DNA from: Flavonifractor sp. An10
GTDB lineage: Bacteria > Bacillota > Clostridia > Oscillospirales > Oscillospiraceae
Length of the DNA stretch: 64,000 nt
Reading direction: 5' to 3'
NCBI RefSeq assembly: GCF_002161215.1
Contig: NZ_NFMB01000004.1
Span: 403,192-467,191, forward strand
The translations under genes were made by a program, and so were the position numbers. A model generated the notes under the pieces. The model searched no databases and had not been told where the DNA came from. It saw only the letters and a list, made by a program, of their open reading frames with translations. Below are positions 1 to 8,300 of this stretch, in pieces (position 1 is the stretch's first letter; each line of letters opens with the position of its first letter).

Positions 1-2080
1 CCATGTAGACAACATCACCGCTGTTGAGGTTGCCGCGGTAGTCGCCCTTGTTGTCGGCCAGGAAGTCGCCCTCGCTGACCTTGGAAGTAACATCGCGGCT
101 GTTTGCCAGGTTATGCTGGCTCAGGACGCTCTTGATGGTCAGCATATCGTCGTCGGACAGGGTGTAGGTGATCACGGTGCCAGCGGCGGCGCCGGTATCA
201 AAGCCGCCCAGCACGTCCTCGGTGCCCATGTAGGCCCGCAGGTCGGCGTCATTGTCGCCGAAGGCGTTCTTCTTGGAGGCGTTCCAGTTGATGTAGTAGG
301 TGCCCTCGGTGCCGTCGGCCTTGAGGATCTTCAGCTGGCCCTTCACGTCCAGGGCGTTCTTGGTCCAGGCGGAGTCCAGAACCAGGGCGTAGTTGGTCAC
401 GACCTCCTCAGCGGGGCGGAAGGCCACGATGTAGGAGCCGGTGGAGTCCAGGATGAAGTCGTACTTGGTGTCAAAGCCCACATCGCCCTTGGCATCCTCA
501 ATCAGGAAGCGGGCCATATCGGCATCCACCATGGTGATGGCATCCAGAATGTAGGACTGCTTGTAGGTGTCGCCGTCGTCGATGGTGATGTACAACTCGT
601 CGTCCTTGTCGCGGTCCACACGGGTCATGGTGCCGGTCACGACCTCAGGCACGGTGATATAGGTGCGGCCGCCGTACTGCACATACAGGATCAGATCGTC
701 GGTGGTGACGGTATCCTCGTTGGGATACACCACGTCGGCGAAGTCCACGGCGATGGTCTCGGTCTTGCCGTTCAGCAGATCCTTGGTGTCACGGGTGGGG
801 GTGTAGAAACTGAGGGTCTCGTTCTTCTCGCTGTAGCGGGTGATCTTGGACAGGGTCTCCTGCAGGTACAGGACATAGTCCACGTCGCCGTCGTTGTTGT
901 TGTCAATGACCTCGACGGAGATGCCGTTCAGGTTGAAGCTGGTGCCGTCCTTCTCGCTGGAGACGTAGTTGTTGATCATGGCCTCGGCGTCAGCCTCGGT
1001 CTTGTAGTAGCCGTAGTTCACATAGAACTCGGTCTCGTCGGTGATGGACAGCCCGGTGCCCTTCAGGTAGTCCTTCACGGTGTCCTCGGTGGCGGTGGTG
1101 GTCTGGATCACGTTCTGGTCATCCTTGGTGGCCACGCCCAGCACCTTGGAGTTGGACAGGATGGTGGTTTTTTCGATGTACAGAGTCACGGTCTTGCCCA
1201 GGTACTCCACGGGGGTATCCACGTTGAACTGGATCTGGCCGGGCTGACGCACGCCCTCGCCGGTGGTGGTGTTGGCGGTGGTGGAGGAGTACAGGATCAC
1301 ATTGTCCAGGGTGGTCTTGCCATCCTTCAGAGCCGCGTCGGAGTCAGTCTGGTCCAGCTCGGCCCACTTGTTGCCCACCACGACGCCCTCCACCTTGTAC
1401 ACGCCGTACATGGCGCTCAAGATGGTGCGGCTGTCGGCATAGGCCAGGGCGTAGCCGTTCTCGTACTTCTCGATCATCTCCACGTCCAGGGCGTTGTAGA
1501 TCAGCAGAGCCGCGTCATCACGGTTCAGAGGCTGGCTTACGTCCTTGGTGAAGTTGCGGAAGATGCCCAGGCGGGAGGCCAGAGCGTTGGTGTTCAGCGC
1601 CCAGTCGGTGCCCTCCAGGCCCTCGATCTTGGGATCATAGCCGGCGGCCACCAGCAGCATCTTCGCAGCCTCCACAGCGGTGACGCCCGCGTCGGGGTCG
1701 AAGGTGCCGTTGCCGCGGCCGGCAATGATGCCGGTGGTGTAACAGAAGTTGATGTGGCCCTTGGCCCAGTGGCTGTCAACGTCAGTCAGGCCGGAGGGGC
1801 TGTTGACATACAGAGCGCTGTTGTCGGCGCCCTGGTTCATGATGACGGAGATCATCTTCGCCATCTGGGCACGGTCCACGCCCTCGCCAGGCGCATAGGA
1901 ACCATCGGGCTTGCCCTCGATGATACCCAGCGTGGTGAGCATGGAAACCGCATCCTTGTTCACGATCTCTTCCCGGTCGGAGAAATCGTTGTAGCTCACA
2001 GCGGAAGCGCCGACGACCATCAGGCCAATGACCATAACGACGGCCAGCACCAGGCTGAGAGCCCGTTTGAGGTTTCTCAT
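1..2080 (-). CDS. SLH-domain S-layer-type surface protein (3' end outside window)
   Basis: Secreted cell-wall-anchored protein. The reading frame stays open for about 693 codons to the window edge, so the C-terminus is missing. The N-terminus (MRNLKRALSLVLAVVMVIGL) is a signal peptide ending near ASA. It is followed by three SLH repeats in roughly residues 30-200, with typical pieces such as GKPDGSYAP, DRAQMAKM, WAKGHIN and GRGNGTFDP. SLH repeats bind secondary cell-wall polymer in Gram-positive envelopes. The rest is an acidic, Asp/Thr-rich beta-type region with no recognised catalytic domain. An AAGGAGG lies 10 nt before the ATG. The protein is paralogous to the two other large SLH genes in the window and is most like the 1724-residue one, sharing phrases such as EKTTIL and TEDTVKDYLKGTG. 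Its leader is one of three near-identical copies. A structural S-layer role is inferred. Confidence 0.9.
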   Translation of the reverse strand, partial: MRNLKRALSLVLAVVMVIGLMVVGASAVSYNDFSDREEIVNKDAVSMLTTLGIIEGKPDGSYAPGEGVDRAQMAKMISVIMNQGADNSALYVNSPSGLTDVDSHWAKGHINFCYTTGIIAGRGNGTFDPDAGVTAVEAAKMLLVAAGYDPKIEGLEGTDWALNTNALASRLGIFRNFTKDVSQPLNRDDAALLIYNALDVEMIEKYENGYALAYADSRTILSAMYGVYKVEGVVVGNKWAELDQTDSDAALKDGKTTLDNVILYSSTTANTTTGEGVRQPGQIQFNVDTPVEYLGKTVTLYIEKTTILSNSKVLGVATKDDQNVIQTTTATEDTVKDYLKGTGLSITDETEFYVNYGYYKTEADAEAMINNYVSSEKDGTSFNLNGISVEVIDNNNDGDVDYVLYLQETLSKITRYSEKNETLSFYTPTRDTKDLLNGKTETIAVDFADVVYPNEDTVTTDDLILYVQYGGRTYITVPEVVTGTMTRVDRDKDDELYITIDDGDTYKQSYILDAITMVDADMARFLIEDAKGDVGFDTKYDFILDSTGSYIVAFRPAEEVVTNYALVLDSAWTKNALDVKGQLKILKADGTEGTYYINWNASKKNAFGDNDADLRAYMGTEDVLGGFDTGAAAGTVITYTLSDDDMLTIKSVLSQHNLANSRDVTSKVSEGDFLADNKGDYRGNLNSGDVVYM

Positions 2081-2366
2081 TTTGGATTTTCCTCCTTCTA
2101 AAATTTGAGGCTTGGATTGCCATATTCCACCAATATCCGGTAAAATAGGGAAATCAGAGGCGTATGACGACCCTTACATGCAATTTGAAGTGAGGAAATC
2201 CTGCGGTATTCAGACATTTTTAGCTTGATTTACAGCTTAAATATTCCCATGGTAGACATTTGGTAGACACGAGACGGCAAAAGAAAGGGCGCGCAGCGGG
2301 AAACCGCTGCGCGCCAATAGTTTGCGGGATTGATTTGGTAGACATCTGGTAGACATGGACTCAAAT
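2081..2366 (-). repeat. Conserved S-layer leader, copy 1
   Basis: About 290 bp upstream of the first SLH gene is nearly identical to the sequence upstream of the two other SLH genes. Reading toward the gene it holds a pair of TGGTAGACA repeats, a 12-bp hairpin with a T-rich tail, a second TGGTAGACA pair, an AT-rich stretch and the ribosome binding site. Similarity stops shortly after the outer TGGTAGACA pair, where the unrelated upstream genes begin. It is therefore a duplicated regulatory block, not part of a longer duplication on that side. I could not pick a promoter with confidence. Confidence 0.85.
2289..2316 (-). terminator. Hairpin terminator inside S-layer leader, copy 1
   Basis: GGCGCGCAGCGG and CCGCTGCGCGCC form a perfect 12-bp stem with a GAAA (TTTC on the minus strand) loop. 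The minus strand continues CTTTCTTTTG, a moderate T-tract. It probably ends transcripts of the upstream SpoIVB-like gene and insulates the S-layer promoter. Confidence 0.7.
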
Positions 2367-2380
2367 GTCCTCTGAGTCCG

Positions 2381-3418
2381 CTAGGCGTTTTCTCCCATTG
2401 CGGTTTCGGCCTGAGACAGCATCGTTTCGGCCAGGATGCCGTACCCTTGGGTCGGATCATTGACCAGTACATGGGTAACCGCGCCCACCAGCTTGCCGTT
2501 CTGAAGGATGGGGCTGCCGCTCATGCCCTGGACAATGCCGCCGGTGGCCTCCAGCAGGCGGGGGTCGGTGACCTTGAGCATCAGGTTCCGGGTGTCGCTG
2601 TCATTGGCGGGATAGAGATGGACGATCTCCACGGTGTACTCCTCCACCTGATCCCCCGCAATGTTGGAGAGGATCGTGGCCTCGCCCGTCCGCACCTCGC
2701 CGCGGGAGGCCACCGGCACGGGTTCCAGCCCCTGAAGCAGGCTCTTGTCCGTCAGAGTGCCGAAGACACCACCGGCTGTGTTGGCGGAGAGCTGCCCCAG
2801 CTCCCGCTGGGTCTGGAAGGCGCCGTGGAGCTCACCAGGGGCGCCCTTTTCCCCCTTCTGGACGTCGGTGACCTCCGAGTAGAGCAGAGCGCCGGACTGG
2901 AGGGGCATGAGCTTGGCGGTGTCCACGTCGCTGATGCCGTGGCCCAGGGCGCCGAAGCAGCCGGTCTCCGGATCACAGAAGGTCAGGGTGCCGATGCCCG
3001 CCATGGAGTCCCGGATCCACGCCCCCAGCTTGTACTGGCCGTCGCTGCCGCACTGGACGGCCTGGGCGGTGAGCTGGACAGTCTTGTCATCCCGCACGGC
3101 CCGGATGCTCATGGGCGCGCCGCCCACGGCCTGGAGGACGCTCTGCACCTCCTCGATGCTGTCCACCTCCTCCCTGTTGATGTGAGTGATGATGTCGCCC
3201 TCCCGCAGGCCGCAGTCCCGGGCGGGGGCACTGCTGCCGGTCTCGCCGGCCACCTCGGAAAAGCCAACCACCATCACGCCGTCGGAAAAGAGCTTGATGC
3301 CCACCGCCCGGCCCAGGGGCAGGACAGTGCGGGCCTCCGCGGCCCGGGCGGTTACAGCCGGTACCAATGACGCCGCCACCAGTGCCGCCGCCAGAACCGC
3401 CCCCAGCCACGGCCGCAA
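2381..3418 (-). CDS. spoIVB: SpoIVB-type serine peptidase (family S55) with PDZ domain
   Basis: In sporulation, SpoIVB is the forespore-secreted signalling peptidase that triggers pro-sigma-K processing. The protein has an N-terminal hydrophobic segment (LGAVLAAALVAASLVPAV), a PDZ domain in the first third (GLREGDIITHINREEV) and a C-terminal S55 domain. Both hallmark motifs are present: GALGHGISD with the catalytic histidine, and GMSGSPI with the catalytic serine, about 140 residues apart. Length is somewhat shorter than the Bacillus protein. The frame can be extended to a TTG at 3436, but AAGGAGG lies inside that extension at 3427-3433. The start is therefore taken as the TTG eight bases after it, giving 345 residues. 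It stands alone here, without recN or spo0A. The hairpin in the S-layer leader probably terminates it. Confidence 0.87.
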   Translation of the reverse strand: MRPWLGAVLAAALVAASLVPAVTARAAEARTVLPLGRAVGIKLFSDGVMVVGFSEVAGETGSSAPARDCGLREGDIITHINREEVDSIEEVQSVLQAVGGAPMSIRAVRDDKTVQLTAQAVQCGSDGQYKLGAWIRDSMAGIGTLTFCDPETGCFGALGHGISDVDTAKLMPLQSGALLYSEVTDVQKGEKGAPGELHGAFQTQRELGQLSANTAGGVFGTLTDKSLLQGLEPVPVASRGEVRTGEATILSNIAGDQVEEYTVEIVHLYPANDSDTRNLMLKVTDPRLLEATGGIVQGMSGSPILQNGKLVGAVTHVLVNDPTQGYGILAETMLSQAETAMGENA

Positions 3419-3710
3419 TTTGGATTCCTCCTTCAAAGAACCACCCCTTTTGATGCAGAAATCGCGGCGCAGATCGTGCGCCGAGTTTAATATGGTCGGA
3501 AATCCGGCCGCCTTCTCTGGGAATGAAACGCTCTTTTGGCTTGGCCGGGATTCCCAGATGCCGCGCCGGCCGCCTTCCCGGTTTTATGCTGGAAGTGTCC
3601 TCTATACTTCCCATGATTTGTTATCTGTGTATTGGAAAACATCTGGATCCGGGTATGGGCGTCCATGCCGGTGCATATACTTCAACAGATTGAAACAGGG
3701 GGGATTTGCC

Positions 3711-4205
3711 ATGTCCCGTATTTCCAAGGCGGCGCTGCTGGCGTTTGCGGTCGCCACGCTGGCGGGCTCCTGCCTGCACTTTGTCTATGCGCTGTTTCCC
3801 AACGGGCTCACCGCGGTGCTGGCCCCGGTGAACGAGAGCATCTGGGAGCACCTGAAAATCCTGGTCTGGCCCTGCGTGCTGGGGGCCGTCCCGCTGCTGC
3901 GGCGGGAGCCGGACGGCCTGGGGGCTAGGGCGTTTTCCCTGCTGCTTGCCGCCGGGCTCATGCTGGCGGCGGGCTGGCTGTATCACGGCGTGCTGGACGG
4001 CCGCGCCCTGCTCTTTGACGTGGTGCTTTACGTGCTGTGCATGGGTGTGTGTTTCCTGCTGCCGGCCTTCCTCCGGGGGAGCTTCTGGCGGGAAAAGGCG
4101 CGGCTCTGGTGTGGCCTGGTGCTCGCGCTGATGGTGCTGATGGTGGTGTTCACCTGGCTCCCGCCGGATGCCGCCCTGTTCCATGAACTGCCGAAAACGG
4201 ATTGA
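3711..4205 (+). CDS. DUF6512 family membrane protein
   Basis: A 164-residue integral membrane protein of unknown function. It has about five hydrophobic segments and the N-terminal phrase APVNESIWEHLK after the first one, which I recognise as characteristic of the DUF6512 family in Bacillota. The start is the ATG eight bases after an AGGGGGG; the upstream in-frame extension is only antisense to spoIVB. The 290 bp between it and spoIVB hold no other gene that I can support. It is divergent from spoIVB and upstream of hsp20, with the latter's own promoter in between. No substrate or reaction can be assigned. Confidence 0.7.
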   Translation: MSRISKAALLAFAVATLAGSCLHFVYALFPNGLTAVLAPVNESIWEHLKILVWPCVLGAVPLLRREPDGLGARAFSLLLAAGLMLAAGWLYHGVLDGRALLFDVVLYVLCMGVCFLLPAFLRGSFWREKARLWCGLVLALMVLMVVFTWLPPDAALFHELPKTD

Positions 4206-4267
4206 ATTACGGCCCATCTGGTCAATTATGACCTTTTTTCGTATGAAATATGTTTTTTCTGTAAACA

Positions 4268-4310
4268 TTAGCACTCTCCTATTGACAGCGCTAATCCAAG
4301 GTGCTATAAC
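4268..4310 (+). promoter_or_regulatory. hsp20 promoter overlapped by a CIRCE-like operator
   Basis: TTAGCACTC, nine bases, then CAGCGCTAA matches the CIRCE element TTAGCACTC-N9-GAGTGCTAA with a perfect left arm and two mismatches on the right. The -35 TTGACA (4282-4287) lies inside it and the -10 TATAAC (4305-4310) follows after 17 bp. HrcA binding CIRCE represses chaperone genes in Bacillota, so repression relieved by heat is the likely mode. That regulation is inferred. Confidence 0.8.
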
Positions 4311-4390
4311 ATAGTTGTTCCAAGAGAGAGGAACCCAAAGGGCTCCTCCCGCAGGGCACAAGATAAGTGATAAGAATGGAGGAATGACTT

Positions 4391-4837
4391 ATGTTGCCCA
4401 GCATCTTTGGTGAGAATTTGTTTGATGACTTTTTCACGGACGGCTTTATGCCGATTCCGGTGTGGAATGGACGCAGTCCCCTGTACGGCAAGCATGCCAA
4501 GAACCTGATGAAGACCGACGTGCGGGAGACCGACACCGGCTATGAGGTGGACATCGATCTGCCCGGCTTCAAAAAGGACGAGATCAGCGTGGAGCTGAAG
4601 GACGGCTACCTGACCGTCAGCGCCGCCAAGGGCTTGGATAAGGACGAGAAGGACAAACAGGGCAAGTATATCCGGCAGGAGCGCTACGCCGGCGCCTGCT
4701 CCCGCAGCTTCTATGTGGGCGAGGCCGTGCAGCCCGGCGAGGTTCACGCCAAGTACGAGGACGGCATCCTGCGGATTGACGTCCCCAAGAAGGAGACGCA
4801 GGCCGTGGAGTCCCCCAGCCGGATTGCCATCGGCTGA
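4391..4837 (+). CDS. hsp20: Small heat shock protein, Hsp20/alpha-crystallin family
   Basis: ATP-independent holdase chaperone that binds unfolding proteins in the cytoplasm. The 148 residues match the usual length. The N-terminus is short and Phe-rich (GENLFDDFF). The alpha-crystallin domain starts at about residue 37 with KTDVRETDTGYEVDIDLPG, continues through the KDEISVELKDGYLTV strands, and ends with the conserved YEDGILRIDVPKKE. GGAGG lies eight bases before the ATG. The gene has its own CIRCE-like promoter and strong terminator, so it is monocistronic. Confidence 0.95.
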   Translation: MLPSIFGENLFDDFFTDGFMPIPVWNGRSPLYGKHAKNLMKTDVRETDTGYEVDIDLPGFKKDEISVELKDGYLTVSAAKGLDKDEKDKQGKYIRQERYAGACSRSFYVGEAVQPGEVHAKYEDGILRIDVPKKETQAVESPSRIAIG

Positions 4838-4850
4838 GCACGGAACACAG

Positions 4851-4889
4851 GGCCCCCGGCTCCGGTTTATCCGGGGCCGGGGGCCTTTC
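4851..4889 (+). terminator. Rho-independent terminator of hsp20
   Basis: GGCCCCCGGC pairs with GCCGGGGGCC around a smaller inner stem (CCGG/CCGG), followed by TTTCT. It lies 14 bases after the hsp20 stop. Confidence 0.85.
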
Positions 4890-4914
4890 TGCCGCCCGCG
4901 TTCCCCAAGACCGG

Positions 4915-4952
4915 AAATATCCCTCCCGGCATGACCGCCGGGAGGGATATTT
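4915..4952 (+). promoter_or_regulatory. Hairpin burying the ribosome binding site of the orphan tail-fibre-like gene
   Basis: A perfect inverted repeat with 16-bp arms (AAATATCCCTCCCGGC and GCCGGGAGGGATATTT) and a 6-base loop. The 3' arm contains the GGAGGG ribosome binding site and ends two bases before the ATG. In RNA it would block initiation unless opened; with its short T-run it could also act as a terminator. A shorter version stands before the paralogue at 45157. Confidence 0.75.
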
Positions 4953-4954
4953 TT

Positions 4955-5335
4955 ATGGCTACATACACAAGCAACTATCAGCTGCACCAGTGGGAGGCCA
5001 GCGACAGCTTCCTGCGTACCGACTTCAATACCGATTTCCAGAAAATCGACGCCGCCATCAAGGGGGTGGAGACGGAGGCCTTGGCCGAGGCGGGGAAGAA
5101 GTGTGAGCTGACTATTGGGCAGTTTACGGGCACGGGTGCAGGCACCTACACGGTAAACCTAGGCTTCCGGCCAAGGTTTTTGATGATCTGGGGCGAGTCG
5201 TACTCCGGATTCTGGTCAGAGGTCATGCGGGAAGATTATCTGACCATCACCGATAGCGGCTTCTCGATGGCATATTCTGAAAGAGGCCTTGCCAACTACA
5301 AAGGCAAGCCTTACTACTACCATGTGTTCCATTGA
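4955..5335 (+). CDS. Orphan phage tail-fibre-like protein A
   Basis: A 126-residue protein whose first 45 residues (MATYTSNYQLHQWEASDSF, then LRTDFNTDFQKIDAAIKGVE) are nearly identical to those of the small protein encoded at 45157. This N-terminal module resembles the attachment end of small tail-fibre proteins in gut Bacillota prophages; that is from memory and untested here. The C-terminal part (GTGAGTYTVNLGFRPRFLMIWGE onward) looks like a compact beta domain. The MATYTS start is chosen because GGAGGG lies eight bases upstream; the upstream ATG falls in the hairpin loop. It converges on an SLH gene and has no phage genes next to it. A receptor-binding role is inferred only from resemblance. 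Confidence 0.6.
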   Translation: MATYTSNYQLHQWEASDSFLRTDFNTDFQKIDAAIKGVETEALAEAGKKCELTIGQFTGTGAGTYTVNLGFRPRFLMIWGESYSGFWSEVMREDYLTITDSGFSMAYSERGLANYKGKPYYYHVFH

Positions 5336-5339
5336 AAAA

Positions 5340-5367
5340 GCCCCCCGGGCCATAATGGCCCGGGGGG
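5340..5367 (-). terminator. Terminator between orphan tail-fibre-like gene A and S-layer gene
   Basis: GCCCCCCGGGCC and GGCCCGGGGGG(T) pair around ATAAT. On the minus strand the stem is followed by CTTTTTC, so it ends the S-layer transcript. It can also stop the short plus-strand transcript. Confidence 0.85.
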
Positions 5368-5395
5368 TATAGGGTCTTATGCTGATGAAGCTAAC

Positions 5396-8300
5396 TTAGT
5401 AGCTCGCAGCAACGATGCCGGAGTACACAGGAGTCGCAGTCGGATTGGCAGCGGGGTCAACGTCGTACACAGTGACGCGGTAGAGGTTGCCAGCCGCCAT
5501 GTTGATGGTGGTCAGAGTGGCAGTACCGCCGCTGACGGCGACCCGATCCACGTTGCCCACCGGCCAGAAGTCGGTGCCGTCCTTCAGCTCAACCTTAAAC
5601 CAATAGGTCGCATCGGTGCCGGTGATGGTAATCTGGTTTTTGCCGGTGATCGCCAGAGTGGAGATCTTGTCAGCGGCCTTAATCTCCATCTTGAAGGTAT
5701 AAGTCTCGCTGTCGGTGCCATCACTGGAGGTCACAGTAAAGCGGGCATAGTAGGTACCACTGCTTGCCGGGGCATTACCGCTGTTGGCCGTCCAGCCGCC
5801 GCCAGCCAGAGCGGGCGGAGTCGCATTGTTATAGACATCGACATGGCTGATCACGGCGCTGGGATCGCTGGTCACAATCGCGGCACAGATAGCACTGCTC
5901 TGACGCTGAGAATCAGAGATGGTGATCGTAGGCGCACCAGCAAAGCTGGCGCCTGCGGCCTGCTCAATCTGCTGGGGAGTGGCAGAAGAACCCTTGAAGG
6001 AGACAGAGCTCAGACCCACGTCATCCATATCGGGCATGTCATAGTCGGCCATGACGAAGGCGGCGCGGATCACCATGTCGCGGTCAAAGACCACAACAGC
6101 CTTCTGACCATCCCGCAGGGTAGTGGTGGGGCAGGTGGTGTCGTCGCTGTCCAGCTCGGTGATGTCGAAAATCACGCTGGTGTTCTTGTCAGCCAGACGG
6201 GTGTAATCCCAGTTCTTGTTGAGCGGAGCATTGGGATAGCCGATCAGGCTCTGCCAGTTGTTCATGTAGCCCACAAAGGCGGTGGTCAGGGTCTCGTAGC
6301 CATCCACCTTGGTGTACAGCTGAGACTCGCGGGTCAGACCCAGAGCAGTGAGCGCCTCGTCGGTGTCGTACACGTTGACGTACATATCGTCGGTGACGCG
6401 GACGTAGCCGGCGACGTGCTGGGCAGGCTCAGCGTCATCCTTCTCAAAGTGGGCGATACCCTTGGCGTCCTCGGTGTAGATGTAGACCTCGCCCACCTTG
6501 ACGTCGCCGCCAAACTTGTCGGACGCATCATCGGACTTGACCTCGCGCAGGACGGTGCCGTCCATGGTCACGACGTCATAGTAGTAATAGTCGTCGGTGC
6601 TGACATTGTAGCTGCGGGCCACGTAGACGAACTCGTCCTGGCCAAACTGGGCCTGCTCGGTGTAGATCACGATGGCGGCGGCCACGTCGGTGATGCCGCT
6701 CTTCTTGATCACAGAGGCGTAGACCTTGTTGCTGCCGTCGATGGTAGCGGCGACATTGTCGCCGGCGGCATCGATCAGGCGGGCCATGTTGTCATAGCCG
6801 GTGACCACAGAGCCCTCCTCACCATCATAGTAGTAGATGACGGTGCTGGCGGAGATGCCGTAGTTGCCAGTGACACCCGGGGTGTTTGTCAGCTTGATTT
6901 GCACATCGCCCTTGGCGATATCATCGGCCAGATAAGGCTGGCTGGAGGTAAAGAACACATCATCGGTAATCGTAGTGCTGCCAATGGTGTAGTTATCACT
7001 GGAGCCGTTGTTGATGAGCTTGCCGGCCTTGGTGGTGCCGTCCTTCATGGTGGCGAAGGTGGGCAGGCTGATGGTGACCTCGTTGGTCTCCTCATTGATG
7101 GAGTAGGCCACCAGGTTGCCGGCCGCATGGCCGCCACTGGGATACTTCTGACCAGAGGTAACAGAGTAGTCGTAGTTGCCCAGGAACATCTTCAGAGCCT
7201 CATCCTTGGTCTTGCCGTCATAGGAGAAGTTCTTGGCGCTGGCATCCCAGTTCACGGTGTACTTGCCCTCGGTGCCGTCGGGCAGGAGCAGCTTCACCTG
7301 AGCGGAAGTATCCAGGTTGTTGGTGGACCAGGAGGAGTCCAGAACCAGGGCGTACTGGTCGGGCTTGGTGTCGACCTTCTTGAAGGCGGTGACATAGCCG
7401 TGGTTGTCCAGATAGTAGTTGTAGGTGGTGTCAAACTGGACGCCGTCATCACGGTTGTTCTCGCACTTCTCAACGTCGAACTTGTAGATATCAGCGGTGC
7501 GGATCACGGACAGGCCGTCGTCCTCATACTTCTCGCCATCCACGCGGATGTACTGGTTGTCGTAGTCCTCAACGTTGAAGAGCTCCATCTCGCCGGTGAC
7601 ATACTCGGCCAGCTCCACATAGTAGCGGTTGCCGTACTCCACGAAGAGCACCACGTCGCCGGCCTCGTAGTCGTCGTCGGTCTCGATGGTGTCCTCCACG
7701 CCCTTCAGGCTGATCTCGCCGCGGTCGGCGTTGGCCTTGGTGACGTCAGTCATGGTCTTCTCCAGGGAGAGGACGTAGTCGACGATGCCGTCATCATCGT
7801 TGTCGATGATGGTCAGGTCGGCGCCCTTCACATTGTAGGTGTTGTTGAAGGCGCGATCCTCGGGATCGGGGTTCTTGGCGCTGGGATCATACTGGCCGTA
7901 GTTCAGGAAGTACTCGGTATCCTCGTTGACGGTCAGGCTGTTGTCCCGCAGCAGCTTCTTCAGGGAGCCGTCGCCGGTGCCGTTGTCCACGTTGGCGTAG
8001 CTGGTGATCACCACGTTATCGTCGGACAGCACGGGGTCGCCGTACACGGTGGAGTTGGCCAGAATGGTGGTCTTCTTCACGTACATGGTGACGGTCTTGC
8101 CCAGCATATCAACGGGGGTGGAGACCTCGAAGGTGCCCACAGTGGTACGGTCGCTGGGGCTGTCCACCTGGGTGTTGGTGGTGGTGGAGAAAATGCCGCG
8201 GGGGTTCTCGATGCGGGTCAGGCCCTCACGCAGAGCCTCATCCTTGTCAGCACCCAGGGTGGCCCACTCGTTGGCGGTGACGACGCCCTCCACGCGGATC

